In this document: in pieces, positions 17,875 to 27,462 of the stretch
Numbering within the stretch: the first letter of the stretch is position 1
Layout: every line of letters begins with the position of its first letter
From: Corynebacterium sp.
Lineage (GTDB): Bacteria > Actinomycetota > Actinomycetes > Mycobacteriales > Mycobacteriaceae
NCBI GenBank assembly: GCA_030450335.1
Contig: JAKDIS010000005.1
Location: forward strand, 1 to 42,574
Length of the DNA: 42,574 nt
Reading direction: 5' to 3'
The notes under the pieces: model-generated
Told to the model about the DNA's origin: nothing
Database searches by the model: none
Seen by the model: the letters and a program-made list of their open reading frames with translations, nothing else
Translations under genes and position numbers: made by a program

Positions 17875-20800
17875 CTACGGCGTGGTGCCGTGGATGTAGC
17901 CGAAACGGTGCTCGGTGGTGGTGACGGCCTGCTCCAGCAGCATCGGCAGCAGCTCGCGGCGTCCGTCGGGGAGGACCGGTTGGTCGAGGACGACCGAGCC
18001 GGAGCGCGCGGCGGCCTCGTACAGGTTCTCGTCCACGTCGCCGAGGGTGCGGATCCGCACGCTGGGCTGCACACCGATCTCGGCGGCGAACTCCATGTCG
18101 GAGACCATCCTGATCCGGTTGGCCAGCTCGCCCATCTCGGAGGTCACCGACGGTGCGGCGGACACCTCGAGCTTCGTGCCTGTCACCGAGGCGCCGAGGT
18201 AGAGTCGCAGCAGGTCACGCAGGTTCGCGTTGGCCCCGATGCGCACGCGCAGCGGTTCCAGCAACGGCCGGTAGCGGAATACGTTGGATTCCACGACCAG
18301 GGCGGTGCGGTCGTGCTCGATGCCGAACTCGGAGGTCCACGCCTGTGCGTCGGACTCCGCGGCGCGGCGCAGCCAGCGGTGGTCCTCCTCGGTGAGCACG
18401 GGGTGCGCCATGCCGTGGAACTCGCGCAGCATCTGGGTGATCGCGGTGGACACGCTGCCGCTGTGCAGGGCGCTGATGTCGCCTTCGGCCCAGTGGCCCT
18501 GCTGGGCGACGTAGTTCGGGCCGCCGGCCTTCGCACCGCTGCCGATCGAGGACCCCTTCCAACCGCCGAAGGACTGGCGCTGGACGATGGCGCCGGTGAT
18601 GCCGCGTTCCACGTACACGTTCCCGGCCTCGACGCGGTCGCGCCAGAACTCGGTCTCGTCCCGGTCGATGGTGTGCAGTCCGGCGGTCAACCCGTAACCC
18701 GTGGAGTTCTGCCACTCGATGGCCTCCTCCAGGGTGTCGGCGTGCATCACGCCGGCGACGGGGCCGAAGCACTCGTGGGTGTGGAACCAGGCGCCGGGAC
18801 GCACGTTGTCGCGCAGCCCGGGGGTCCACAGCGTGGCGTCCTCCGCGGTGCCGTTGAGCGGTTCGGGCTTGACCAGCCACTTCTCGCCCTTGTCGAGCTT
18901 GGTCAGTCCGCGCAGGAGCTTGTCGCCGGCGGGCTCGATGATGCCGTTCATGTCGGTGGCGAGGTCGTCGCCGGGGCCCACACGCAGGGACTTCACCGCG
19001 TCCACCAGCTGGCCCATGAAGCGCTTGGACTTGCCCATCGACCCGACGGTGATGATCAGCGACGCCGCGGAGCACTTCTGCCCGGCGTGGCCGTAGGCGG
19101 AGGCGAGGATGTCGGAGACCGCCAGGTCCGGGTCGGCCGCCGGGGTGACGATGATGGCGTTCTTGCCGGACGTCTCGGCGTTGATCGTCATCTGCGGGTC
19201 CCAGGAGCGGAACATGCGGGCGGTCTCGGAGCCGCCGGTGAAGATCACCGAGTCGATGTCCTCGTGGGAGACCAAGCGCTTGCCGGCCTCGCCCTCGTCG
19301 GCGTTGACGAGCTGCAGCATGTCCTCGGTGACACCTGCCTCACGCAGCGCCTCGACGAAGACCTCGGCGATGCGCAGGGTCTGCGGGGCGGGCTTGATGA
19401 CCACGCAGGCTCCGGCGGCGAGGGCGGCCATGCAGCCGCCGACGGGGATGGCGATGGGGAAGTTCCACGGCGGGACGACGGCCACCGTGCGGTAGGGGGT
19501 GAACGTGGAGCCGCGGTGGCGGTCGATCTTGCGCGCGGACTCGGCGTAGTACCGGCAGAAGTCGATGGCCTCGGAGACCTCGGGGTCGGTCTCGGAGACG
19601 GTCTTGCCGGCCTCGTGGACGGCGGCGGCGATGAGCCGGTGACGGTTGTCGGCCAGGGCGTCCGCGGCGCGGTCGAGCACCTCGGCGCGCTCCGCGCCGC
19701 TCTTCGCGGCCCACGCCTCGTGGGCGTCCAAGGCACGCTGGACGGCGGCGTCGACGGTGGCGGGGTCGGTGACCTCCTCGCTCACGGTCGGGCCCGGGTC
19801 GGAGGACGCGTCGACGATGCGCGCGGCCCACTCGCGGTTGGCGGGCAGGTCGGAGTCGGTGTCAGGCTCGTTGACGAAGTTGCCGGGGACGCTGGCGGAG
19901 CTGGTGCCGGCCTTGGCGCGGGCCTCCTCGGTACGGTTCTGCGTCCGGCGCGGTCCGGCGTCGGTGGACCACCGGTCGCGCACGGCGGCGAGGTAACGCT
20001 CGCGCTGACCCTCCATGGGGGTCATGCCGGTCTCCTCGTCGTCCTCGGGGGTGAACATGGCGTAGAGGAAGTTCTGCTTGGCGCCGTTCTCCTCGAGGCG
20101 GCGCACGAGGTAGCTCACCGCGACGTCGAAGTTCTCCTTCTTCACCACCGGTGTGTAGAGGATGACCTCGCCGATCACGCTGCGCACCGCCTCGGCCTGG
20201 GCGGGGGCCATGCCCTGCAGCATCTCGGCGTCGATCTGGTCCTCCACGCCGCGCTCCACGGAGAGCTCGTGGGCCAGCGCCATGTGGAAGACGTTGTGCG
20301 TGGCCACACCGATACGGATCACGTCGGAGTGCTCGGGGCGCAGCACCCAGTCGAGCAGCCGCAGGTAGTTGGCGTCCACCTCGGCCTTCGTGAGGTAGGG
20401 CGTCTGCGGCCAGTCGTGGAGCTCGGCGTCCACCCGCTCCATCGAGAGGTTCGCGCCCTTGACGATGCGAACCTTGATCTTCGCACCGCCACGCTCCCGA
20501 CGCTCCTGGGCGAACTCGGTGAGCTGACGCAGCGCGTCGAAGGAGTCCGGCAGGTAGGCCTGCAGGACGATACCCGCCTCGATCTCCAGGAACTCCTCCT
20601 CGCCGAGCAGCTCGGTGAAGATGCGCAGCGTGAGGTCGAGGTCTTTGTACTCCTCCATGTCCATGTTGATGAAGGGGCGTGGTGAGCGCTTCAGCGACTC
20701 GCGGTAGAGCGGACGCAGGCGCTCCTTGAGACGCTCGGTGGACCCGTCGAGGTCCCAGTGGTTGAGCTGTGAGACCACCGCGGACGGCTTCACGCTGATG

Positions 20801-21369
20801 TAGTCCACCTTCGGGTTACGCACCAGGTCGATGAGGTCGTCGCGACGGCGCACCGCCTCGTCCTCACCGAGGACGGCCTCACCCAGCAGGTTGATGTTGA
20901 GGCGGAACCCGGCGTCGCGCGCCTCCTCGAGCATCTTGTCCATCGTGCCGCTCTCGGCGTCCAGCACCAGGTGGCCCACCACGGAGCGCAGGTAGGCGCG
21001 CGCGATGGGCATCACGATCTGCGGCAGCAGCGGGGCGGCGATCGACCCGGCGGTCATGAGGATCTGGTCGACGACGCCGAGGAACCCCGGCACCGGTGCC
21101 TGACGCTTCACCGGGTGGGCGATCTTGGCGAACTCGTCGGCGGCGACCTTGTTGTCCTCCGGACGTGCGACGCGGTCGACGAAGCTGAAGGTGAACTCCA
21201 CACCACTGGGCTCGTGGACCATGTCCGCGAGCTGCTTGGTCGACTTGCTGGTCTCCTCGACCTGCAGCCAGGTGTCGGCGAGACCGAGGGACCGCTTGAC
21301 CACGGCCTCCACGTCGTCGGCCTTCTCCGGACGGGTGGTGGCGGTGGACGGTGAGTTGTTGGATGACAC
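17875..21369 (-). CDS. putA: Bifunctional proline dehydrogenase / P5C dehydrogenase
   Basis: A 1164-residue fusion oxidising proline to glutamate. The N-terminal half (about 80-460) is an FAD-dependent proline dehydrogenase barrel (YISVKPSAVVSQLNHWD, INMDMEEYKDLDLT, KGANLSMERVDAELHDWP). The second half (about 530-1010) is an aldehyde dehydrogenase, with NAETSGKNA and the catalytic Cys in YGHAGQKCSAASLI. There is no N-terminal ribbon-helix-helix, so it is not self-regulating in the E. coli manner. About 150 further C-terminal residues follow the ALDH core. AGGAGA precedes the ATG. The upstream gap holds a G-tract cluster. A same-strand AbgT-like transporter lies upstream. Confidence 0.96.
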   Translation of the reverse strand: MSSNNSPSTATTRPEKADDVEAVVKRSLGLADTWLQVEETSKSTKQLADMVHEPSGVEFTFSFVDRVARPEDNKVAADEFAKIAHPVKRQAPVPGFLGVVDQILMTAGSIAAPLLPQIVMPIARAYLRSVVGHLVLDAESGTMDKMLEEARDAGFRLNINLLGEAVLGEDEAVRRRDDLIDLVRNPKVDYISVKPSAVVSQLNHWDLDGSTERLKERLRPLYRESLKRSPRPFINMDMEEYKDLDLTLRIFTELLGEEEFLEIEAGIVLQAYLPDSFDALRQLTEFAQERRERGGAKIKVRIVKGANLSMERVDAELHDWPQTPYLTKAEVDANYLRLLDWVLRPEHSDVIRIGVATHNVFHMALAHELSVERGVEDQIDAEMLQGMAPAQAEAVRSVIGEVILYTPVVKKENFDVAVSYLVRRLEENGAKQNFLYAMFTPEDDEETGMTPMEGQRERYLAAVRDRWSTDAGPRRTQNRTEEARAKAGTSSASVPGNFVNEPDTDSDLPANREWAARIVDASSDPGPTVSEEVTDPATVDAAVQRALDAHEAWAAKSGAERAEVLDRAADALADNRHRLIAAAVHEAGKTVSETDPEVSEAIDFCRYYAESARKIDRHRGSTFTPYRTVAVVPPWNFPIAIPVGGCMAALAAGACVVIKPAPQTLRIAEVFVEALREAGVTEDMLQLVNADEGEAGKRLVSHEDIDSVIFTGGSETARMFRSWDPQMTINAETSGKNAIIVTPAADPDLAVSDILASAYGHAGQKCSAASLIITVGSMGKSKRFMGQLVDAVKSLRVGPGDDLATDMNGIIEPAGDKLLRGLTKLDKGEKWLVKPEPLNGTAEDATLWTPGLRDNVRPGAWFHTHECFGPVAGVMHADTLEEAIEWQNSTGYGLTAGLHTIDRDETEFWRDRVEAGNVYVERGITGAIVQRQSFGGWKGSSIGSGAKAGGPNYVAQQGHWAEGDISALHSGSVSTAITQMLREFHGMAHPVLTEEDHRWLRRAAESDAQAWTSEFGIEHDRTALVVESNVFRYRPLLEPLRVRIGANANLRDLLRLYLGASVTGTKLEVSAAPSVTSEMGELANRIRMVSDMEFAAEIGVQPSVRIRTLGDVDENLYEAAARSGSVVLDQPVLPDGRRELLPMLLEQAVTTTEHRFGYIHGTTP

Positions 21370-21413
21370 GCGTGTTCTCCTGACGGGGCCGTGGTTCTCG
21401 GTCCACCGGCCCC

Positions 21414-21441
21414 GGGGTCGGGTACGGGATCGGGTTCAGGG
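21414..21441 (+). promoter_or_regulatory. G-quadruplex-compatible motif upstream of putA
   Basis: Five G-tracts of 3-4 bases are separated by loops TC, TAC, ATC and TTCA, matching the canonical G3+N1-7 pattern. The G-rich strand is the template strand of putA, and the motif lies 45-72 bases upstream of its start codon. Confidence 0.6.
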
Positions 21442-21799
21442 TCGTGAGGTGGGTTCAGCAGGTCCGGGCGGGCGGGCGGTCACCGACGGGACGTAGGCCG
21501 GTGGGTGCCGGGCGGTCGGACGGCGACAGGTGGTGGTGCGGCACGCGGGCTCCTCTCGAGGCGTCGGCGTCCACCGTGGTGTGGACGACCGTGGTGTCAG
21601 GTCGTTCGGTCCACGGTGCGCGGGGGCGGAGGAGAGCGGCCCGTGGGTGATGGGGCACCGAGCCTACGCTGAGCTGAGGAGGTGTGCCGGGGGAGGACGC
21701 GGCGCGGGTGCGTCCGGAGACCACCCCGGGAGGTGGGACGGCGACGGTTTCCGTCGGCGCGGGACGGCGAAGTGGACGCTTCGTCCTGCGCGCCGGACA

Positions 21800-21820
21800 G
21801 AAACCGTCCTGCGCGGTTTC
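21800..21820 (-). terminator. Hairpin downstream of the AbgT-type gene
   Basis: GAAACCG and CGGTTTC (7 bp, loop of 7) lie 10 bases after the stop on the minus strand. No U-tract follows. It may be a weak or Rho-assisted terminator. Confidence 0.45.
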
Positions 21821-21830
21821 CGGCGTGGTT

Positions 21831-23450
21831 CTAGTTCGCCGGGTACTCCATCGGCGCGCCGGGGCCGAGCGGAATGCCGAGGGCCCACCAGGCGAGGAAG
21901 AAGAGGAACCAGCCGACGAGCATCGCCATGGAGTAGGGGATCGTCATCGACAGCAGGGTGCCGAGGCCGGCCTTCTTGTAGTAGCGCACCAGGAAGGACA
22001 GGGCCAGGGCGAAGTAGGGGCTCATCGGGGTGATGATGTTCGTGGTCGAGTCACCGATGCGGTAGAGCATCTGGGTGACCTCCGGGGAGATGCCCACGTA
22101 CATCATCATCGGCACCACCACCGGTGCCATCAGCGCCCACTGTGCCGACCCGGAGGTGATCATGAGGTTGAGCAGGCAGACCATCACGATGAAGCCGGCG
22201 AAGAGCACCACCGGCGGCAGATCCCAGGTCTGCAGCACCTCACTGCCCTTGATGGACAGGAAGTTGCCCAGGTTGGACCACTCGAACCAGGCGAGGAACT
22301 GGGAGACGGCGAAGAACAGCACCATCATGGGCAGCAGCGTCTTCAGGCCGCGGACCATGAACTCCGGGATGTCGGCGGGGCTGGTCACCGAACCGACCAC
22401 GACACCGTAGACCGTGCCCAGCAGGAAGAACCCCAGGGCGATCGGCACGGCGATGTCGGTGATCAGCGGGCTCTCCATCACCGCACCACCCTCGCCCTGC
22501 AGCGGGGAACCGGGCACGAAGAGCAGGGCGAAGTAGACGGCGAGGCCGACCAGGGCGACGAGGCCGGTGATCTTCAGGCCGCGGCCCTCGACGTCGCGCA
22601 GGGCGAGGTCCTTGACCTCGTTGCCGTCCTCGTCGGTGAAGGCGACCTCCTCGTAGTTCACCTGGTCGTGGTCGACGAGCTGGTGGATGCGCTTGTTCAT
22701 GAACAGCTCGGTGACCAGGGTGATGATCACCGCCAGCAGGATCGCGGAGGCCATCACGAAGTAGTAGTTCGACAGCGGGTTGACCACGTAGTCGGGGTCC
22801 ACGATCTGCGCGGCCGAGGTCGACAGGCCGGACAGCAGCACGTCGGTGATGTTGAGCACCAGCGAGGAGTTGAAGCCGCCGGAGGACGCCACGAAGGCGA
22901 CGATCGCGCCGACGATGGGGGAGCGTCCGATGGCGTGGAAGGCCATCGCGCCGAGCGGGATGACGATGACGTAGACCGCGTCGGACGCGACGGACCCGGT
23001 CACGCCGGCGAGCGCGACGACGAAGGTCAGCGTCTTCGGACCGGTCTTGGCCACCATGGCGCGCACGATGGCGCTGATCAGGCCCGCGTACTCGGCGACC
23101 GCGACGCCGAGCATCACGGTGATGATGACGCCGAGCGGCGGGAAGTCGGTGTAGTTGGTGACCACCCCGGTGACGATCTGGTGCAGGCCCTCGCTGTTGA
23201 GCAGGTTCGTGACCTCGACGGGGTCACCGGTCTGCGGGTCCTCGGCCGACCAGCCGGCCAGGGATCCGAGCCAGCTGAGGACCAGCACGAGCCCGCCGAG
23301 GATCACGAAGAGCCAGAAGGGGTTGGGCAGCTTGTTGCCGAGCCACTCCACCCACCCCAGGAAACCGTGGGGTCTGGAGTGGTGTTCCTTCTTGTCCTCT
23401 ACCTTGTCTTCTGGCTTCTCCGACGGCGTCTGAGTCTCCTGAGGCGTCAT
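21831..23450 (-). CDS. AbgT-family transporter (p-aminobenzoyl-glutamate type)
   Basis: A 539-residue inner-membrane carrier with about 11-13 hydrophobic segments. Recognisable AbgT-family stretches are HGFLGWVEWLGNKLPNPFWLF near residue 25-45, ITSGSAQWALMAPVVVPMMM near 440, and ITPMSPYFALALSF near 490. Known members move p-aminobenzoyl-glutamate or export sulfonamides; the substrate here is unknown. I start at the ATG at 23450 (MTPQETQ) because the 24 upstream in-frame residues are Cys/Ser-rich and unlike a membrane-protein start. TAGTCT ends 8 bases before it, suggesting a leaderless mRNA. It is divergent from ftsE. Confidence 0.85.
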   Translation of the reverse strand: MTPQETQTPSEKPEDKVEDKKEHHSRPHGFLGWVEWLGNKLPNPFWLFVILGGLVLVLSWLGSLAGWSAEDPQTGDPVEVTNLLNSEGLHQIVTGVVTNYTDFPPLGVIITVMLGVAVAEYAGLISAIVRAMVAKTGPKTLTFVVALAGVTGSVASDAVYVIVIPLGAMAFHAIGRSPIVGAIVAFVASSGGFNSSLVLNITDVLLSGLSTSAAQIVDPDYVVNPLSNYYFVMASAILLAVIITLVTELFMNKRIHQLVDHDQVNYEEVAFTDEDGNEVKDLALRDVEGRGLKITGLVALVGLAVYFALLFVPGSPLQGEGGAVMESPLITDIAVPIALGFFLLGTVYGVVVGSVTSPADIPEFMVRGLKTLLPMMVLFFAVSQFLAWFEWSNLGNFLSIKGSEVLQTWDLPPVVLFAGFIVMVCLLNLMITSGSAQWALMAPVVVPMMMYVGISPEVTQMLYRIGDSTTNIITPMSPYFALALSFLVRYYKKAGLGTLLSMTIPYSMAMLVGWFLFFLAWWALGIPLGPGAPMEYPAN

Positions 23451-23563
23451 GGGGCAGCAGACTACCAATCCGGCCGATCTGCTGCAGGACATGCACATAA
23501 ATAGAGTTGTCACTCCAGCCACATCTGTTTCTTTTGCCCCAGATTGTCGGGTACGGTAGCGAC
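23451..23563. promoter_or_regulatory. Divergent promoter region, AbgT-type gene / ftsE
   Basis: On the plus strand TACGGT (23552-23557) ends 6 bases before the ftsE GTG. On the minus strand TAGTCT ends 8 bases before the transporter ATG. Neither start has a ribosome binding site, so both transcripts appear leaderless. Confidence 0.5.
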
Positions 23564-24253
<690 letters not shown>

Positions 24254-24267
24254 GGAAGAGGGAACAC

Positions 24268-25170
24268 ATGAAGATCCGTTTCGTCCTCAAGGAAGCCTTC
24301 TCCGGGCTGACCCGCAACGTGACGATGACCGTCGCGATGATCATCACCACCGCCATCTCCCTGGCACTGCTCGCCACCGGCGTGCTGATCACCAACATGA
24401 CCTCCGACACCAAGGAGCTCTACCTCGACCGCATCGAGGTGATGGTGCAGCTCGACGACGAGATCTCCTCCAGCGACCTCGACTGCTCCAGTGAGGTCTG
24501 CGCGGACATCCGCGACACCCTGGAGTCCGACGACGACGTCGAGTCGGTGACCTACCGCAACAAGGAGCAGAGCTACCAGCGGTTCGTCGAGCTCTTCGGG
24601 CAGTCCGACCCCGTCCTCGTGGAGCAGACCTCGCAGGACGCCTTCCCCGCGGCGCTGCACGTCCGTCTCGCCGACCCGTTGGACACCACGCCGATCGACG
24701 AGATCGCCGAGAAGCCCGGCGTGTCCACCATCGTCGACCAGCAGGACGACCTGCGTGGCGCGACACAGAACCTCGACGCGGTGCGCAACGCCAGCTTCGT
24801 GCTGGCCGCCGTGCAGGCCATCGCCGCGATCTTCCTCATCATGAACATGGTGCAGCTCGCGGCGTACTCCCGACGCCACGAGACCAGCATCATGCGCATG
24901 GTCGGCGCGACGCGCTGGTACACCCAGGCGCCGTTCATCCTCGAGGCCATGCTGGCCTCGATCATCGGCTCCCTGCTGTCCGTCGGCGCGCTGCTGCTGG
25001 GCAAGCGCTTCCTGCTGGACCAGGCGCTCGGGTCCCTCTACGACGCCGACCTGATAGCGAGGATCACCGCCTCGGACATCTGGCTGGTCTCGCCGTTCGT
25101 CATCATCGCCGGTGCCCTGGTCGCCGGGGTGACTGCGCAGGTCACACTGCGCTGGTACGTGAAGAAGTAA
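24268..25170 (+). CDS. ftsX: Cell division protein FtsX
   Basis: A 300-residue permease-like subunit. One N-terminal helix (about 20-42, MTVAMIITTAISLALLATGV) is followed by an extracytoplasmic domain to about residue 170 with two Cys (CSSEVC), as in actinobacterial FtsX. Three C-terminal helices follow, with the FtsX stretch MRMVGATRWYTQAPFILEAM near 210. GGAAGAGGG precedes the ATG. It is co-transcribed with ftsE. Confidence 0.96.
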   Translation: MKIRFVLKEAFSGLTRNVTMTVAMIITTAISLALLATGVLITNMTSDTKELYLDRIEVMVQLDDEISSSDLDCSSEVCADIRDTLESDDDVESVTYRNKEQSYQRFVELFGQSDPVLVEQTSQDAFPAALHVRLADPLDTTPIDEIAEKPGVSTIVDQQDDLRGATQNLDAVRNASFVLAAVQAIAAIFLIMNMVQLAAYSRRHETSIMRMVGATRWYTQAPFILEAMLASIIGSLLSVGALLLGKRFLLDQALGSLYDADLIARITASDIWLVSPFVIIAGALVAGVTAQVTLRWYVKK

Positions 25171-25191
25171 CCGGGTAGACTTCCTCGGGCT

Positions 25192-25752
25192 ATGGCGAAG
25201 AAGAGCACACCGGTGGATTCCGGACGGAAAAAGGGCGACAAGGCCGCCAAGTCGGGCAAGGCCGGGAAGGCCGGCACGAAGAACGGCGGCCCGCTCGTCG
25301 TCGCCACCAACCGCAAGGCCCGCCACAACTACCGCATCCTGGAGACCGTCGAGGCCGGTGTGGCCCTGGTCGGCACCGAGGTCAAGGCGCTGCGCGAGGG
25401 CAAGGCCTCCCTGGTGGACGCCTTCGCCACCGTCGACGACGGCGAGGTGTGGCTGCGCAACCTGCACATCCCCGAGTACGCGCAGGGGACGTGGACGAAC
25501 CACGCGCCGCGTCGCGTCCGCAAGCTGCTGCTGCACCGCAACGAGATCGACACCCTCATGGGCAAGGTCCGCGACGGCAACAACACCCTGGTCCCGCTGC
25601 AGCTCTACTTCGTCTCCGGACGCCTCAAGGTGGAGCTCGCGCTGGCCACCGGTAAGCAGGACTACGACAAGCGCCAGGACATCAAGCGGCGGACCGAGGA
25701 GCGTGAGGCGACCCGTGAGCTGGGGCGTCGGATCAAGGGCATCAAGGGCTGA
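25192..25752 (+). CDS. smpB: SsrA-binding protein
   Basis: A 186-residue tmRNA-binding protein for trans-translation. The core [20 protein letters not shown] begins near residue 36, followed by [19 protein letters not shown], and the basic tail [19 protein letters not shown] is typical. A Lys/Gly-rich N-terminal extension of about 30 residues ([16 protein letters not shown]) is longer than in E. coli. TAGACT at 25176-25181 may drive a short-leader transcript. The tmRNA gene follows directly. Confidence 0.97.
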   Translation: MAKKSTPVDSGRKKGDKAAKSGKAGKAGTKNGGPLVVATNRKARHNYRILETVEAGVALVGTEVKALREGKASLVDAFATVDDGEVWLRNLHIPEYAQGTWTNHAPRRVRKLLLHRNEIDTLMGKVRDGNNTLVPLQLYFVSGRLKVELALATGKQDYDKRQDIKRRTEEREATRELGRRIKGIKG

Positions 25753-25783
25753 AGCGGGGGCTGACCTGGGGCGACTGCCAAGG

Positions 25784-25813
25784 TTGACGTCGGTGCGCGG
25801 CGCGAACTAGAGT
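25784..25813 (+). promoter_or_regulatory. Promoter of ssrA
   Basis: TTGACG (25784-25789) and TAGAGT (25808-25813) with an 18-base spacer are the best sigma-70-like match in the window. The start near 25820 leaves a ~44-base 5' extension to be removed from the tmRNA precursor. Confidence 0.7.
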
Positions 25814-25863
25814 TGATCTTCCTGCCGTCGCCGAGCTTTCCGACGACAGGGGATGTACACCAA

Positions 25864-26240
25864 GGGGTCGATCAGGTTTCGACTTCGTGCATTGAGCCAG
25901 GGGAAGCGTGCCGGTGCAGGCTGGAGACCACCGTGAGCGTCGCAGCAACCTATAGGCGCCGAGAAGAACACTCAGCGCGACTACGCCCTCGCTGCCTAAT
26001 CAGCGACCGCGTGTCTGTCAGCCCGGGTAGGTCCCTGACCCGGTCACTGGCATCAGCTAAGGGACTTCACGCCACCGTCCTGTCGTTCGGGCGGGTGGCG
26101 GACATTTCAGAGCGACTGGGCTCATCATCCGGGCACGTCCGCATGACCCGGAGAGCCGAGCAGAGGTAGCCGCGGACTGCGCACGGAGAAGCCCTGGCGA
26201 GGTCGCGAAGGACCCGGGTTCAATTCCCGGCGGCTCCACC
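25864..26240 (+). ncRNA. ssrA: Transfer-messenger RNA (tmRNA)
   Basis: The 5' end GGGGTCG pairs with CGGCTCC near the 3' end (two G-U pairs) to make the tRNA-like acceptor. GGTTTCGACTTCGTGCATT follows at the start. The tag frame at 25958-25999 encodes AEKNTQRDYALAA then TAA, with the usual actinobacterial QRDYALAA ending. The T-arm is CCGGG-TTCAATT-CCCGG. The discriminator A is followed by CC and then G instead of A, so the terminal A of CCA is not encoded. It lies directly after smpB and before a strong terminator. Confidence 0.96.
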
Positions 26241-26244
26241 GACA

Positions 26245-26276
26245 GGCCCCCTGACCCACCGGTCAGGGGGCCTTTT
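26245..26276 (+). terminator. Rho-independent terminator of ssrA
   Basis: A perfect 12-bp stem GGCCCCCTGACC / GGTCAGGGGGCC with a CACC loop is followed by TTTT. Confidence 0.95.
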
Positions 26277-26343
26277 CTGTGTCTGGGCCACGTCCCGGAG
26301 GGCGCCCGTGGGCACATTCTGGGTATACCTCTCCGTGGATGGG

Positions 26344-26395
26344 GAGACAGCAACCCCGCAGGTTGGTCCGACCGACTTCCGGGGGTTGCTGTCTC
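26344..26395. repeat. Long inverted repeat upstream of the cutinase gene
   Basis: Perfect 14-base arms GAGACAGCAACCCC (26344-26357) and GGGGTTGCTGTCTC (26382-26395) flank 24 bases that can themselves pair (GGTC/GACC). It is separate from the ssrA terminator. The 317-base gap between ssrA and the cutinase gene otherwise holds only the cutinase promoter. Confidence 0.75.
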
Positions 26396-26481
26396 ACGCA
26401 GGGGCCCGCGAAATCGCGACGGTGACCACCACCGAAACAGCCTCGGCGACCATCACGGTGACTCGGGGTCCAAAGTATGCT

Positions 26482-26514
26482 TATAATCCTCTTCGTCGTT
26501 TCATCACAGGTGAT
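26482..26514 (+). promoter_or_regulatory. Cutinase promoter -10 and palindromic operator candidate
   Basis: A consensus TATAAT lies at 26482-26487. ATCAC-AG-GTGAT, a perfect palindrome at 26503-26514, sits just downstream of the expected transcription start. No good -35 is seen. Confidence 0.55.
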
Positions 26515-26557
26515 TGTTTAGCTCTCCACCTCCGTCGTCCATGCCTCAGGAGTCCAC

Positions 26558-27454
26558 GTGCGTCTGTCCACCCGTCACCGCCGCAACCGTCCCGCTCTTC
26601 GTTCGATGCTCACCGCCGCCGCAGCCACCGTCGCGGTCGCCGTCGTCGGAGCGCCGATGGCCTCGGCCGTGGGCTTCTCCGCCGGCATCGTCGCCACCCC
26701 TGCGATCCCGCGGTGCGAGCCGAACATCGTGGTCATCGTGCCCGGTGGCGGCCAGTCCTCCACGGCTCTGCCGGAGAACCTGCCGGTCGGGGCCTACACC
26801 TCGGACCTCGGCGCGATGCTCGAGAACTTCGGGAAGTCCACCACCCGCACCGTCTCCTACGACGCCCTGCCGTTCGTCTCCACGGCATACAGCAAGATCC
26901 AGTCGCAGGGCATCACCCGCACCAACCAGCTCATCTCCCGGACCGCGGCGGAATGCCCGTCCTCCCAGATCAGCCTCGTCGGCTACTCCCTGGGAGCGGA
27001 CGTGGCGTCCCGCGTGGCCGCCGAGATCGGCCACGGGCGCGGCCCCATCGACGCCGACAAGTTCGGTTCCGCCGCGGTGATCTCCAGCCCGAACCGTGGT
27101 GCGGACTCGGTCGAGGGCGGTAGCGCCCGCGGCGGTGCCGGCGTGTTCGGCGCCCTGCCGGGCGGTTACGGTGAGGTCGCCGACCGCGTGATGGACGTGT
27201 GTGCTGCCGCCGACTACATCTGCAACTCCGACGAGCGCACCGAGAACACCCGTGAGCGCGCCGAGGCCGTCACCCAGATGACCGCGCTCGACCAGACGCT
27301 GACCGGTAGCTCGGACATCCGCGGCGTCGACAACCGCAGCGTGGTCGCCGAGGTTCCCTTCGGCCTGGCCCCCGGCCAGTACGCGCACGTCTCCAGCTAC
27401 GGCGGCAACGGTGGGGTGAACCCGGTCTACGGGTTCCTGACCAGTAACTTCTGA
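26558..27454 (+). CDS. Secreted cutinase-family serine esterase
   Basis: A 298-residue exported alpha/beta-hydrolase. The signal peptide (Arg-rich n-region, hydrophobic 18-35) ends near ASA-VG at 37/38. The nucleophile Ser144 lies in VGYSLGAD. Asp219 between Cys215 and Cys222 and His277 in QYAHVSSYGG complete the expected triad. Cys53/Cys133 and Cys215/Cys222 match the two cutinase disulfides. The start is GTG, with CAGGAG 5 bases upstream. In Corynebacteriales such enzymes are cell-envelope or secreted esterases; the substrate is unknown. The next gene begins 8 bases after its stop. Confidence 0.9.
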   Translation: MRLSTRHRRNRPALRSMLTAAAATVAVAVVGAPMASAVGFSAGIVATPAIPRCEPNIVVIVPGGGQSSTALPENLPVGAYTSDLGAMLENFGKSTTRTVSYDALPFVSTAYSKIQSQGITRTNQLISRTAAECPSSQISLVGYSLGADVASRVAAEIGHGRGPIDADKFGSAAVISSPNRGADSVEGGSARGGAGVFGALPGGYGEVADRVMDVCAAADYICNSDERTENTRERAEAVTQMTALDQTLTGSSDIRGVDNRSVVAEVPFGLAPGQYAHVSSYGGNGGVNPVYGFLTSNF

Positions 27455-27462
27455 CATCACCG

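Larger units (their letters stand above)
21370..21830. other. 461-base gene-free region upstream of putA
   Basis: No convincing ORF is seen. The region contains a five-tract G-rich motif (21414-21441) and GTCCAC...GTGGAC and ACCGTGGTGT repeats with period 15 (about 21573-21597). It also has a perfect CGACGG-TTT-CCGTCG hairpin (21742-21756) and the abgT terminator-like hairpin (21800-21820). The putA promoter should be here but I cannot place it with confidence. Confidence 0.6.

Noticed and set aside
17890..20685. 931-codon plus-strand frame opposite putA
   Set aside because: It mirrors putA codons, has His/Gly/Val/Arg-rich composition and no domains or ribosome binding site; putA is unambiguous.
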